Positions 1 to 7,556 of a stretch of DNA of 64,000 bases are shown piece after piece. The notes beneath the pieces are model-generated. The model ran no database searches. It was not told the DNA's origin and worked only from the letters and a program-made list of their open reading frames with translations. Every line of letters starts with the position of its first letter. The first letter of the stretch is position 1. Location: the IMG/VR virus record IMGVR_UViG_3300034137_000024, positions 1 through 64,000 of that record, one strand, 5' to 3'. This DNA is from a virus. A program made the translations under genes and the position numbers.

Positions 1-471
1 GCTAATATTCGCGCCACATACGGCGCGGTAAATCTTATCGTCCGCGCCCCCGGCCGGGCTCCATTCGCCGATCACGGGCGAAAAACCAGTCCTCAATTGT
101 AGAGCCGGCGCAAAGTGACGCTCCCCGACTGGCACGCCGCGATAGGATAGAGCGACCCACACCGGCACGCGCGTTGCGTTGCTGCAGTCAAATAGCGTCA
201 GCTCCTCGCGCCTATCGACTTTTGGACCAGAGCGAGTGGGCGTTATACGCAGAAACTGAAACCTCACGGTAACGCCACGAATCGCTTCGCCTTTCGGGAA
301 GTAGCGCTGCGGGTCGTTATTGTCGTAGTGACCAATGCTTGCCCGGTCATAAGAAGTAATCCGCGCATCGTTACTCTCGACCACCACCCAGCTGGAAGCA
401 GCCTGCACAGAGAAAGAAAGAAGCGTGCCGGACATAAGCGCGAGCGCTGCAAAGCACTGTGTAGCTTTCAT
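1..471 (-). CDS. Exported surface-adhesin-E-like protein, 3' end missing
   Basis: The reading frame stays open from an ATG at 471 to the window edge (157 codons), so the C-terminus is missing. The start follows an AGAAGGGA ribosome site. The first ~23 residues are a Sec signal peptide (MKATQCFAALALM, ending around VQA/AS). The mature part has a tryptophan-valine opening strand, a 'DCSNATR' cysteine and a final 'AVC' cysteine. This layout is like the small periplasmic surface-adhesin protein E family. It is probably a lysogenic-conversion (moron) gene. The family assignment is from pattern only. Confidence 0.6.
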   Translation of the reverse strand, partial: MKATQCFAALALMSGTLLSFSVQAASSWVVVESNDARITSYDRASIGHYDNNDPQRYFPKGEAIRGVTVRFQFLRITPTRSGPKVDRREELTLFDCSNATRVPVWVALSYRGVPVGERHFAPALQLRTGFSPVIGEWSPAGGADDKIYRAVCGANIS

Positions 472-884
472 TCAATTGTTCCCTTCTAACTTGCTGATAA
501 GGCCTCGTACATAGCCGATGTGACCAGTCACAATAGCGGCCGCTGACCGGCCCGCTCGTGCGATGCGGACCATCGGGCCGAGACTATAAAGCTACAGCGC
601 AATGCATGTGTAGTGATTATCTGCGGGCGTAGCTCGGGCAATATCAATAAGCTGTCAGCCCGCACCTATTTGGCTAAGCACCTCGTTCTAGAGCGGTTGC
701 GCCCCTCAAAGCGCCCTAGAATTTTCATACAGGTCCGGCGGCCCGCTGTCCAAGGGCAAACGCCCGGAGGTGGTCAGATTCGGCGTCCGATAGCGCGCAA
801 TACGTGTGTATTTCAACTTGGATCCGTGGAAGTATCCGCCGGCCAACAACGTCTGATGAGCGAAGATCACAAGGAGCAACACCA
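472..884. other. 413-bp intergenic region, no gene supported
   Basis: Divergent spacer between the exported-protein gene and the MarR-type gene. Open frames across it have atypical composition and no ribosome site. It contains a tRNA-like stub at 623-666: a GCGGGC/GCCCGC stem that starts like a tRNA-Gly (GCGGGCGTAGCTC) and ends in ACC, but with no anticodon or T arm. Promoters for both flanking genes probably lie here; none is clear enough to place. Confidence 0.45.
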
Positions 885-1199
885 ATGAGCGACCTGCTAC
901 GCCTTGCTCAGGCAATGAAGGTGATTGAAGCACTCGACGCACAGATGCCCATCCGGCAGGCGCGTTGCTTGGTACAGCTTGCCCAGGTAGACGAGCCGAT
1001 GCATCAGACGGAGCTGGCCAAGCGCACAGGCCTATCCGTTTCCACCATGTCCCGCTATGTGGCGTCCTTCGGGCCGAAGGGGCTGGGACTGGTAACCAAC
1101 GAGAAGAACCCAGAAGAAGGCCGGTGCCGGGTAGTCGGCCTGACCCGCAAAGGGCGCAGCATCATCAAAGCACTTGTGACAGAACTCGAAACCGCCTAA
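885..1199 (+). CDS. MarR-like winged-helix regulator
   Basis: 104 residues. The ATG at 885 follows AAGGAG at 871-876; a longer frame exists upstream but this start has the ribosome site. Residues ~45-90 hold a winged helix: 'MHQTELAKRTGLSVSTMSRY' reads as the helix-turn-helix with the recognition helix, followed by a hairpin wing ('EEGRCRVVGLTRKG'). That is the MarR-type plan, but the protein is shorter than the usual ~140 residues because the N-terminal dimerisation helices are reduced. It is the only plus-strand gene at this end and converges on the methyltransferase gene. A role in phage regulation is plausible; the target is unknown. Confidence 0.75.
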   Translation: MSDLLRLAQAMKVIEALDAQMPIRQARCLVQLAQVDEPMHQTELAKRTGLSVSTMSRYVASFGPKGLGLVTNEKNPEEGRCRVVGLTRKGRSIIKALVTELETA

Positions 1200-1213
1200 C
1201 CCCCGCAAACAAA

Positions 1214-1237
1214 GGGGGAACCGTTAGTGGTTCCCCC
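1214..1237. terminator. Convergent bidirectional terminator hairpin
   Basis: GGGGGAACC / GGTTCCCCC, nine perfect pairs with a GTTAGT loop, between two convergent genes. On the minus strand it is followed by TTTGTTTG. It suits the end of the methyltransferase transcript best. Confidence 0.75.
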
Positions 1238-1248
1238 CCAGTTACTGT

Positions 1249-2757
1249 TTAAAACACGTCCCCATCAGGCGCCGCATCGAGCACCGGCGGGATCTGCCGC
1301 AACTCGCCCTCCTCCGGGAACGGTTCGCCAGTAACGGCATGCACCGCACGACGGCCGGTTAACGCTTGCCAGCGCCGAACGATGACATCAGCAAACGCTG
1401 GGTCAAGCTCCATCAGCCGCGCACACATGCCAAGGCGATCGGCAGCAATAAGCGTCGTCCCAGACCCACCGAAGGCATCGATCACGATATCGCCAGTTCG
1501 GGCCGATTGCTTCATCAGCCGCTCCATAAGCGCGACCGGCTTCTGCGTTGGGTGAAGGCCAGACTTCGCAGGCTTCGGCTCGTATATGATCGAGGAGGGA
1601 TGCTCTTCGACCATAGCGTCAGCAGACACGACCAGTACAGAATCTCCCACACGCACCTGGTAGCGGCCGTCGTCCATCTTGGTGAACGGTGAACCTTCGC
1701 CCAGGTTAATCACGCTGGTGTTTTTTCGGCCGCCATACCAGCGGTGAGCACTGCCAGGCTTCCACCCGTACAGAATAGGCTCGTGAATCCACTGGTAGTC
1801 GGAGCGACCCAACACAAGTACGTTCTTTCGCCAGATTAGGCAGCTCTGCAGCTTGAACCCCGCCTCTTGAAACGCACGCCGGAAGTTCACCCCCTCGGTG
1901 TCGGCATGGGCCACGTAGATCGGGGCGCCAGGCTTCATCTGCTGGAATACTGCAACATACATTCCGGAGAGGAACTGGTAGAAATCCGCATCGCTCATGT
2001 TGTCATTGAGGATGCCGCCGGTCTTGCCGCGATTGCCCTTGTCGGCCCGATCGAGCGCCTCGTTTTTCTCCCCAATAGAGACATTATACGGAGGGTCTGT
2101 GGCAACCAGATCCGCCCGCTCGCCTTGCATGAGACGATCCCAATCATCCAGGCTTAGAGATGATCCACAGCAGAGCCTGTGCGGTCCTAGCACCCAAACG
2201 TCACCCTCTACCGTTACAGGCTCCTTGGGCAGCGGCGGGGCGTCGTCAGGGTCGGCGTCCGGATCGATCTCGGGCAGGTTGGCCATCAGTTCGGCCAGTT
2301 CGGTCTCGTCGAACGCGGTCAACGCCAGGTTGTAATCAGCGTCTTCAAGTTCTTTCAGTTCCAGGGCGAGCACTTCAAGGTCCCAGCCGGCCGACAACGC
2401 CGAGCGGTTGTCCGCAATGATATAGGCGCGGCGCTGGTTTGCGTCCCAGCCAGTGCAGTCCAGCGTTGGCACCATGCCGATCGGGATAGCCGTGCCGTTG
2501 GGGAACTTGATCTGCTCGCCGCGCTTGTAGATGTTTGCGGCGGCCATACACCGGCCGTGACCGGCGACCAGACCCATATCATCGACCAGGGCGGCGTTGG
2601 TCCAGCCGAACTCCAGCAGCAAGCCCTCCAGCTGCTCGACTTGCGCGGCAGAGTGCGTCCGGGAGTTCCGGGCGTAATGCACCAGGCTGTCGAGCGGGCG
2701 GAGTTTGATTTGTGGGACTTCAACATCAAGCCCCATCAGGTGGGATAGATCAGTCAT
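1249..2757 (-). CDS. ParB-domain / DNA methyltransferase fusion
   Basis: 502 residues. The N-terminus (~15-120) is a ParB/sulfiredoxin-like domain ('LVAGHGRCMAAANI', the GHxR-type nucleotide-binding motif). The rest is an amino-methyltransferase of the N4-C/N6-A kind: 'ATDPPYNV' at ~220 is catalytic motif IV and 'DAFGGSGTT' at ~430 is the AdoMet-binding motif. The IV-before-I order is that of beta-class enzymes. Such fusions are common in phages, where they modify phage DNA or restrict other DNA. It overlaps the end of the probable small-terminase gene by 8 bp, so it is co-translated with packaging. The modified sequence cannot be read from the protein. Confidence 0.88.
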   Translation of the reverse strand: MTDLSHLMGLDVEVPQIKLRPLDSLVHYARNSRTHSAAQVEQLEGLLLEFGWTNAALVDDMGLVAGHGRCMAAANIYKRGEQIKFPNGTAIPIGMVPTLDCTGWDANQRRAYIIADNRSALSAGWDLEVLALELKELEDADYNLALTAFDETELAELMANLPEIDPDADPDDAPPLPKEPVTVEGDVWVLGPHRLCCGSSLSLDDWDRLMQGERADLVATDPPYNVSIGEKNEALDRADKGNRGKTGGILNDNMSDADFYQFLSGMYVAVFQQMKPGAPIYVAHADTEGVNFRRAFQEAGFKLQSCLIWRKNVLVLGRSDYQWIHEPILYGWKPGSAHRWYGGRKNTSVINLGEGSPFTKMDDGRYQVRVGDSVLVVSADAMVEEHPSSIIYEPKPAKSGLHPTQKPVALMERLMKQSARTGDIVIDAFGGSGTTLIAADRLGMCARLMELDPAFADVIVRRWQALTGRRAVHAVTGEPFPEEGELRQIPPVLDAAPDGDVF

Positions 2758-3337
2758 TGCTTCCTCGGTCGATCACTACGGTGGTGTTGCCTTCGCCCTG
2801 ATCAAGGCCCCACGCCCTCCGCTCGCCGTCCTGCAGGAGCTTGATGGTTTCGGCGGTAATCTTCGCCAGCTTGGCGCGCTCGAAATCCCGGCCCTTGAGC
2901 GCCTCAGCCGAAAGGCCGCGAACGACCTTCCACTCGTCACGGTGACGATCCACGATCTGGGCGCGACGTTCGGCGCCCTCGTCGCGGGTGACCGTTCGCT
3001 GGACGTCCGCCATTGCTTCCGGGGTTGGGTGCAGCACGAGCGGCTCGATCGCCGTGCTGACGCGATCGGCCAGACGGTGGGCTTCGGCCGTCATCGCGGC
3101 AGTGTTCTCGGCCTTTTTCCAGCCTTCCTCCAGCGAATAGCGGTCAACGACGCCCTTGGAGACGCCGAAGTGAGTCGCTACTTGCGCCTTGGAGACGGAT
3201 GGGTCGGACTCGTACATGGCCCGGGCCGCGATTTTCTGGCGAGGGCTGAGAGCTTCGGGGCGTCCGCCCTTGGCACTTGAGGCCGTAGGGCGCCCGGAAC
3301 CCGCTGGCGCGGCGGTGGGGGCTTTCTTGGGGGGCAC
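2750..3337 (-). CDS. Probable terminase small subunit
   Basis: 195 residues with a GTG start. A basic, Ala/Pro-rich N-terminus leads to a helix-turn-helix at ~32-70 ('VSKAQVATHFGVSKGVVDRY'), a long helical middle, and the C-terminal run 'KITAETIKLLQDGERRAWGLDQGE', which is typical of phage small terminases. The subunit recognises pac/cos DNA for packaging. The large subunit is not in the window and would lie past either edge. An 11-bp inverted repeat touches the start codon and a GTCGTGAC box lies 40 bp upstream. An unrelated HTH regulator is the alternative. Confidence 0.65.
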   Translation of the reverse strand: MPPKKAPTAAPAGSGRPTASSAKGGRPEALSPRQKIAARAMYESDPSVSKAQVATHFGVSKGVVDRYSLEEGWKKAENTAAMTAEAHRLADRVSTAIEPLVLHPTPEAMADVQRTVTRDEGAERRAQIVDRHRDEWKVVRGLSAEALKGRDFERAKLAKITAETIKLLQDGERRAWGLDQGEGNTTVVIDRGSND

Positions 3338-3370
3338 TTGGGTATTACTCGAAACAGAATAATACCCAAG
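3337..3370 (-). promoter_or_regulatory. Perfect 11-bp inverted repeat at the small-terminase start
   Basis: CTTGGGTATTA and TAATACCCAAG flank a 12-base spacer, and the repeat ends on the last base of the GTG start codon. As RNA it forms a hairpin that could occlude initiation; as DNA it could be an operator. No other ribosome site is visible for this gene. Confidence 0.6.
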
Positions 3371-3376
3371 ACTGTT

Positions 3377-3384
3377 GTCACGAC
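3377..3384 (-). promoter_or_regulatory. GTCGTGAC box before the small terminase
   Basis: On the minus strand it reads GTCGTGACAACAGTCTTGG and is followed at once by the 34-bp inverted repeat. The terminase start lies 40 bp downstream. Confidence 0.6.
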
Positions 3385-3393
3385 GGTGACCGT

Positions 3394-3415
3394 GGGTAAC
3401 TACTGATGGTTACCC
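3394..3415. repeat. GGGTAAC/GTTACCC palindrome
   Basis: Seven-base arms around an 8-base centre (TACTGATG), between the exported-protein gene and the small terminase. It is an isolated copy of the GGTAAC element concentrated at 11.5-12.0 kb. Confidence 0.6.
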
Positions 3416-3426
3416 GTGGAGGAACG

Positions 3427-3762
3427 CTATTTTGCGTTAGCTTTTTTCTGCTGCATGAGCTCGATAGCCAGCTCACTTGTAGCGCTGGACAGAGTTTCGA
3501 GCGGGTTAGCTTGGCACCAATTCTCAATCCAAACATTGCGACCCGTGGCATCTGTGTCTTTGCCTAAGTTGCTACCCTGAACCCCATTGATCCCGGTCAG
3601 GAAACCAGAAATCCATGCGTCGGCCAGCAGCCTCTGCATTCGATCAGCTTTAACAAGGGTCCCGCAGCTCTCCGTGCCAGCACCAAAAACGGTGTAGTTG
3701 CCGGCATGAGCAGGTCCAGCGAGAACGAATGCGGCGGTTAAAAATGCAAAACTGAGCTTCAT
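3427..3762 (-). CDS. Small exported protein, Rap1a/Tai-like pattern
   Basis: 111 residues; ATG preceded by AGGACAGGA. A clear Sec signal peptide (MKLSFAFLTAAFVLAGPAHA, cut before GNY) is followed by a ~90-residue helical domain with two cysteines ('TESCGT', 'NWCQANP') and the 'AWISGFLTGIN' signature. That signature recalls small periplasmic helical proteins of the Rap1a/Tai immunity and HdeA-like kind. It is probably a moron expressed from the prophage. A second exported protein lies upstream of the same block (1-471). The exact role is unknown. Confidence 0.6.
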   Translation of the reverse strand: MKLSFAFLTAAFVLAGPAHAGNYTVFGAGTESCGTLVKADRMQRLLADAWISGFLTGINGVQGSNLGKDTDATGRNVWIENWCQANPLETLSSATSELAIELMQQKKANAK

Positions 3763-3818
3763 GTGGGCGTCCTGTCCTATTGCAAAACGCCATCATAGCC
3801 GGGCAGCGTACCAAGGAG

Positions 3819-4085
3819 CTATCGATCAGGCTTCGGTTTTCGGCCCGCTATGAACCAGCGGTGCGCCTCCCAGTCGATCGAGCCGCCGCAGTGCCGGCAC
3901 ACGTACGCCTGATGGGAGATGCTGCGCAGGATCGCCGTGTGTGGATCCTGCTCGAACTCATGATAGGCGCACGATTCCAGGCGGCGAAGATTGTGCCGAG
4001 CCTTGTCCGCGATTGCCTGGATGGCAGAGACGGGCACGTCGGCATTTGTTGCCAGGGCTTGCACCCGAACGTCGACATCAACCAT
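3819..4085 (-). CDS. Small CxxC protein of unknown function
   Basis: 88 residues from the ATG at 4085, which overlaps the stop of the upstream gene as TGATG. The frame extends further upstream, but that part is low-complexity and overlaps the neighbour. One 'CRHCG' knuckle lies near the C-terminus with His residues around it, so it may bind one metal as a dimer. The N-terminal half is predicted helical. I do not recognise the family. Confidence 0.6.
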   Translation of the reverse strand: MVDVDVRVQALATNADVPVSAIQAIADKARHNLRRLESCAYHEFEQDPHTAILRSISHQAYVCRHCGGSIDWEAHRWFIAGRKPKPDR

Positions 4086-4264
4086 CAGCAAATTACCTCG
4101 GGGGCCGAGGGAGCGTCGGCGACCCGGTGAAGGCCAGGCGTCACCTTGTCGAATACCAGGTCCAGGTGCGCAACGATCAACTCCCACTGGGCCTGCGTCG
4201 GGGGCTGACCGGGATTCAGTTCGGCATACCCGTGCAACCAGTAGGCAAACTGCTTGGAGCTCAT
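4085..4264 (-). CDS. Small conserved phage protein (YWLxGYxELN type)
   Basis: 59 residues from the ATG at 4264, which follows CGGGGA. A longer frame to 4399 would run through the GGTAAC palindrome at 4295 and is less likely. 'FAYWLHGYAELNPGQPPTQAQWELIVAHLDLVFDKVTP' in outline (WL-G-ELN, Q-W--I--HL-LVF-KVTP) is a signature of a short protein widespread in tailed phages, of unknown function. Coupled by TGATG to the next gene. Confidence 0.7.
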   Translation of the reverse strand: MSSKQFAYWLHGYAELNPGQPPTQAQWELIVAHLDLVFDKVTPGLHRVADAPSAPEVIC

Positions 4265-4294
4265 TTTTCCCCGAGCCGAGGCCGCTGATCGAAC

Positions 4295-4315
4295 GGTAAC
4301 TGGCCTGCCGTTACC
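4295..4315. repeat. GGTAAC-9-GTTACC palindromic element
   Basis: GGTAAC, the nine bases TGGCCTGCC, then GTTACC. The element at 32509-32529 has the same layout and differs at two central bases. Both are followed three bases later by GGTTCC. Confidence 0.65.
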
Positions 4316-4395
4316 GCTGGTTCCCACCGTATTTACAAGGGGTTGGCGAGGAACACGCCCGCCACGCTGGGCATACAGAGATTCGGAGTGCATGG

Positions 4396-4986
4396 TCAAA
4401 ATTCCGTTGGTTGTTGGACAGCGCGACGCAGGTTCGAGACGCCAGTCTGCAGATCAGTACGGGCCATTGAGAGCCAGCGACCAGGCTCAGCGAACGTAAT
4501 GCGCGTCAGCACCATAGCCGCCTCGGGGGTGTTGGCGTCCCTTGCGGCGGCCTGCTGGGCATTGATCGTCGCAGCGGCGTCTTTCAACAGGCGAAACAGC
4601 GCTACGCCCAGAGCGTCGAGACGCTGCAGCAGCGCATCCTCTGGACTGACCGCAGGAGCAGGGTCGGCACCCTTGGCCGCTTGTGCAGCCTCCCATTGAC
4701 GCTGGTGCAGCAGGAAGCCGAGGTAGGGCCAGATGGCCTCGCGGGCTCTGCCATAGGTGAGCTGCTGCCCGGTCAACAGGTTGAAGTTTTCGGGGCTGGC
4801 CACCGCAGCCTCGCCGCGCACCACGAAACCGTTATGCAGGGTGATGTCGCACAGGTATGACTTGCCTGATGGGGAGAAACCGAACGTGTGGCTGGCGATC
4901 GCAGCTGTCACATCCTCGGGGGTTATACGAGGCGCGGTCAGGCCTTTAGCCTGTAGTTGCGCCTCCAGTTGCTGCTCGTTACTCAT
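4396..4986 (-). CDS. Gp49/Sf6 gp66-family protein
   Basis: 196 residues. The N-terminal ~100 residues match the phage N4 Gp49 / Sf6 Gp66 family: 'AIASHTFGFSPSGKSYLCDI', 'LHNGFVVRGEAAVASPENFN', 'GRAREAIWPYLGFLLHQR'. The family is common in temperate and lytic phages and has no established function. The C-terminal ~95 residues are helical and Ala-rich with a possible coiled coil, an extension beyond the core domain. It begins the small-gene run down to 3.8 kb. Confidence 0.8.
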   Translation of the reverse strand: MSNEQQLEAQLQAKGLTAPRITPEDVTAAIASHTFGFSPSGKSYLCDITLHNGFVVRGEAAVASPENFNLLTGQQLTYGRAREAIWPYLGFLLHQRQWEAAQAAKGADPAPAVSPEDALLQRLDALGVALFRLLKDAAATINAQQAAARDANTPEAAMVLTRITFAEPGRWLSMARTDLQTGVSNLRRAVQQPTEF

Positions 4987-5100
4987 GGTTACGCCTTAAA
5001 ATTCCAACTACGGAGCGCCCATCTAGCGCCCGTTATTCGGTGAATCCCGGCAAACCCACGCAGGTACAAGGCCTGCGCGGTTGCGTCGTCAGACTTCCAA

Positions 5101-5517
5101 TCAGGTCGGCACTTTTGCAGCGCCACCGAGGGCAGCGGCCAGACCACCGCCGAGGGTCGTCTTGTAGGCCGAGGCGCTTTCGAGGAAGCCCGTCGACCAT
5201 GACCACTCGTTGCGGTAATAGGCCTTGTACGCATCGCGATCGAGCTGCACGGTTTCGTCGACCGACACCTCCAGCATTTCAATCACGTCCAGGTAATCGG
5301 CCGCATGGTTTTGCGGCGGCGACAGACGCAGGATTAGATCCTTGAACACGCCAGCCTGAGCGCGGGCCAATGCCTCGCCAAGGAACACCACGACGGCGGC
5401 CTCGTATTCGACTTTGGCCTGCGCGTACTGGACGCGGTGAAGGTCCAGCCCGGTACGCAGAGCATCGATCAGCGCGTGGCGGTTGACGTTGACGTGTTGG
5501 TGTCGCAAGTTGAGCAC
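5101..5517 (-). CDS. Conserved phage protein of unknown function
   Basis: 138 residues. 'RLSPPQNHAADYLDVIEMLEVSVDETVQL' then 'YYRNEWSWSTGFLESASAY' is a pattern found in many small phage proteins (LxxPxxHxxDY...ML-xSVDxTV...WxW). Nothing identifies an activity. After its stop the minus strand keeps a different open frame to 4989 without a usable start; I do not annotate that. Confidence 0.7.
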   Translation of the reverse strand: MLNLRHQHVNVNRHALIDALRTGLDLHRVQYAQAKVEYEAAVVVFLGEALARAQAGVFKDLILRLSPPQNHAADYLDVIEMLEVSVDETVQLDRDAYKAYYRNEWSWSTGFLESASAYKTTLGGGLAAALGGAAKVPT

Positions 5518-5544
5518 AGGGATTCTCCAGTAGGGGGCAGGGGG

Positions 5545-6141
5545 TCAGCGCTTGCCGGATTCGGTGATGGGCAGGCTGGCCTCGGTCGGCACGTAGATCA
5601 CCTGATTTTTCGTCTGCTCGAGCGCCTGGATTTTCAGATACGACAAGTACCCTTCTGGGCCGCCCAAACCGTCAGCAATGATCTTGTTTGCCTGTGCGGC
5701 ACCACGGGCGCGAGTTACTTCTGCCTCGGCCAGATAGGTCGCCGACTCCGATTTGGCCTTGGCTTCGGCCGTGGCGATCTGGCGGGTGTAGTTCGCCTGC
5801 GCGAGTTCAGCCTCGCCCGACTTCTCAGCGCGCCACATATTCCACATAGGCAGGCCGAACATCAGGAACACCAGAACAATGACGACAGAGACCAGCAGCA
5901 GGCCGACAGCGCCGTTACCGCGTTGTTGTTGTTTCATGGGTACTACTCCAGTGGGAAAAGGGGGATGGCCATCGGCGCACGCGCTGCAGTAGTCGCACAC
6001 CATCTGCGAGCCCAGGCACGACCAGCACGGCTCGGCCAGGAAACAACTGCAGTTGCCGTCTGAGGTGGGAGTCATGACGCCGCGGCAGCCATCACGGCCG
6101 CACACGTCGCCCTCGTCCTGCCCGTATTCAGGAACCGTCAT
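5545..6141 (-). CDS. Cys-rich zinc region joined to SPFH/band-7-like membrane tail
   Basis: 198 residues from the ATG at 6141 (TGATG overlap with the upstream stop). Residues 1-65 carry ten cysteines in CxxC-like pairs (CGRDGC, CSC, CWSC, CDYC), a likely zinc site. A second ATG at 5937, after TGGAG, starts a separate-looking 130-residue protein: one transmembrane helix ('VGLLLVSVVIVLVFLMFGLP') followed by a charged helix and 'IYVPTEASLPI', which matches the C-terminal end of SPFH/band-7 proteins. Either one fusion is made, or the membrane part comes from the internal start. No stop separates them. Confidence 0.65.
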   Translation of the reverse strand: MTVPEYGQDEGDVCGRDGCRGVMTPTSDGNCSCFLAEPCWSCLGSQMVCDYCSACADGHPPFPTGVVPMKQQQRGNGAVGLLLVSVVIVLVFLMFGLPMWNMWRAEKSGEAELAQANYTRQIATAEAKAKSESATYLAEAEVTRARGAAQANKIIADGLGGPEGYLSYLKIQALEQTKNQVIYVPTEASLPITESGKR

Positions 6142-6485
6142 CACCGGTAATGCCCGATGATCCAAATGGACGGGCCAGCGGTCTTGGTACCCAGCAACCG
6201 GGTCAGGTTGCCGCGCACCGTTTCACCGTGGTCCACCAGCGCAGACAGGGGATTGACCGGCTGGGGCAGGGCATAGAACGCCTCCGATTTCGCGACCACA
6301 TGACCGATGGCCACGTAGTCCTCGCCCCACAGGACGCATAGCCCGTTGTGGTGCTTGATCGGGCCATAAGCCGAATCGGTGTAGGGTTCAAGGCGCTCGA
6401 AAGCGTCGTCGCCAAGCAAGGCGCGGACCTCTTCGGGAAGCAGGCACAGGCCGATCAGCACGTAGGTGTTGTGAGTGACGGACAT
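6141..6485 (-). CDS. Phage protein of unknown function
   Basis: 114 residues, soluble, mixed alpha/beta. It has 'SAYGPIKHHNGLCVLWGEDYVAIG', a Gly/His-rich middle, but no catalytic signature I recognise. Its stop overlaps the next start as TGATG, so it is translated with the SPFH-tail gene. Confidence 0.6.
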   Translation of the reverse strand: MSVTHNTYVLIGLCLLPEEVRALLGDDAFERLEPYTDSAYGPIKHHNGLCVLWGEDYVAIGHVVAKSEAFYALPQPVNPLSALVDHGETVRGNLTRLLGTKTAGPSIWIIGHYR

Positions 6486-6497
6486 ACGGGACTCGGA

Positions 6498-6863
6498 TCA
6501 GTTGGGTTTAGGTTTGGGCTGCCAGACTTGCAGGCCGGCGGCCGTGGCGCGCTTGACCATATCGGCGGTTCCACGCGCACCAGGGAAGGCAATCACCCCC
6601 TCGGGCACCAGCCCGTAGACGCCCTCGAGCATTGCCTGATTGCGCAGCGGGCCAGCCTTCGCGCCTTGGGCATGCCAGAGAGCGGGCACCGACAGGGCGG
6701 GCACCCCACGGCTTGCAGCCCACGCCCCGGCGAGCGTGTCAGCGCCAGGCGCAGCGCCATGAATCAGCAGGGAGATCGGGCGGCGGCCATGCGCGGCGTC
6801 GAGGGCCAAATACACCAGGTGAGCGCCGTTAAAGTCGCGGCCACCACAGATGAGCATTCGCAT
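6498..6863 (-). CDS. SLOG-superfamily (DUF2493-like) nucleotide-binding protein
   Basis: 121 residues from the ATG at 6863. 'MRMLICGGRDFNG' is the N-terminal Rossmann strand and glycine loop; 'LIHGAAPGADTLAGAWA' and 'AFPGARGTADMVKRATAAG' are the other two SLOG signatures. These small proteins bind nucleotides or nucleotide derivatives. Phage copies have been linked to nucleotide signalling and anti-defence, but the ligand cannot be told from sequence. The start overlaps the stop of the 32-residue gene upstream. Confidence 0.82.
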   Translation of the reverse strand: MRMLICGGRDFNGAHLVYLALDAAHGRRPISLLIHGAAPGADTLAGAWAASRGVPALSVPALWHAQGAKAGPLRNQAMLEGVYGLVPEGVIAFPGARGTADMVKRATAAGLQVWQPKPKPN

Positions 6864-6961
6864 CAGTCGATCACCCACGCGCACCAGAGAAAGAACGTGC
6901 CCCACCCATAGCTGCCGTTGAACACGGCGGCGCAGGCGCAGAGTGCAAGCAACGGCTTCAT
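6863..6961 (-). CDS. 32-residue membrane peptide
   Basis: MKPLLALCACAAVF-type hydrophobic start with a second aromatic stretch ('WGTFFLWCAW'). One or two membrane passes. It is kept because it overlaps both neighbours exactly as a coupled gene would: ATGA with the gene before (6958) and a shared stop/start with the SLOG gene. Confidence 0.55.
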   Translation of the reverse strand: MKPLLALCACAAVFNGSYGWGTFFLWCAWVID

Positions 6962-7266
6962 GCCGGCACCTCCAAGACGGCAGGCGTTGTCACGTCCACG
7001 GCGGGGCCGTCCAGCCGGCGCAGATGTTCGCGCCGCACCAGGCACCAGCCCGCGTCGCCGGCCTTGTTGACCAGGGTGTCGCCAGTCACCAGCCAAGCGG
7101 GAAACTCGCCAGATAAACGCAGGTATTCCCCGCGCTGCGTCGGGTCCTCGAAGACCTGCCCAGGCAGCACGAAAACCACCAGTTCGCAGTTGCGGCCGAC
7201 GTTGGCGTCATGGCTCACAAACCCGGCGATCCAGCACAGGTCGCCAGCTTTCAGAGGCGAGCTCAT
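6958..7266 (-). CDS. SH3-like small phage protein
   Basis: 102 residues from the ATG at 7266 (ATGA overlap with the upstream stop). 'LKAGDLCWIAGFVSHDANVG' opens like the beta-barrel 'xPGDLAxI' proteins common in phage early regions, and 'PAWLVTGDTLVN' and 'LVRREHLRRLDG' continue it. Likely a small barrel of unknown partner. The longer frame to 7413 runs into the preceding gene and is rejected. Confidence 0.65.
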   Translation of the reverse strand: MSSPLKAGDLCWIAGFVSHDANVGRNCELVVFVLPGQVFEDPTQRGEYLRLSGEFPAWLVTGDTLVNKAGDAGWCLVRREHLRRLDGPAVDVTTPAVLEVPA

Positions 7267-7511
7267 TGGGCAGCCTCTTTGCCGTTCGGGTTGAAGTACG
7301 GACGCACACCGCCTATCTGACGCGGGAAAAAACCCCACCACAGCCAAACAAAGCACGTATAGGTGGCAACAGCGTCGAAACGCTCGCCCGGATACACGAG
7401 GTTGAGCGGGCACTCAATCTCATACACCGAGGACCGCCCTACCCGCGTCACGGCGTAGTCGTTGGTTTCAAAATGCGGCATCAGAAACGCCAGAATCTTT
7501 TTGAGAGCCAT
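7263..7511 (-). CDS. Phage protein, possible membrane segment
   Basis: 82 residues with AGAAG before the start. 'ATYTCFVWLWWGFFP' is a strongly aromatic stretch that could insert in a membrane. It is the first gene after a terminator and a GTCGTGAC box, so it probably heads the transcription unit running left to ~3.8 kb. Function unknown. Confidence 0.6.
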   Translation of the reverse strand: MALKKILAFLMPHFETNDYAVTRVGRSSVYEIECPLNLVYPGERFDAVATYTCFVWLWWGFFPRQIGGVRPYFNPNGKEAAQ

Positions 7512-7556
7512 GCGGAAAAACTTCTCTAGCAGGGTTGGAATGCACCAAATCCTGCT

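Noticed and set aside
4989-5282. 97-residue minus frame overlapping the gene at 5101
   Set aside because: No usable start and most of it is a shadow; only the last ~35 codons are in a gap.
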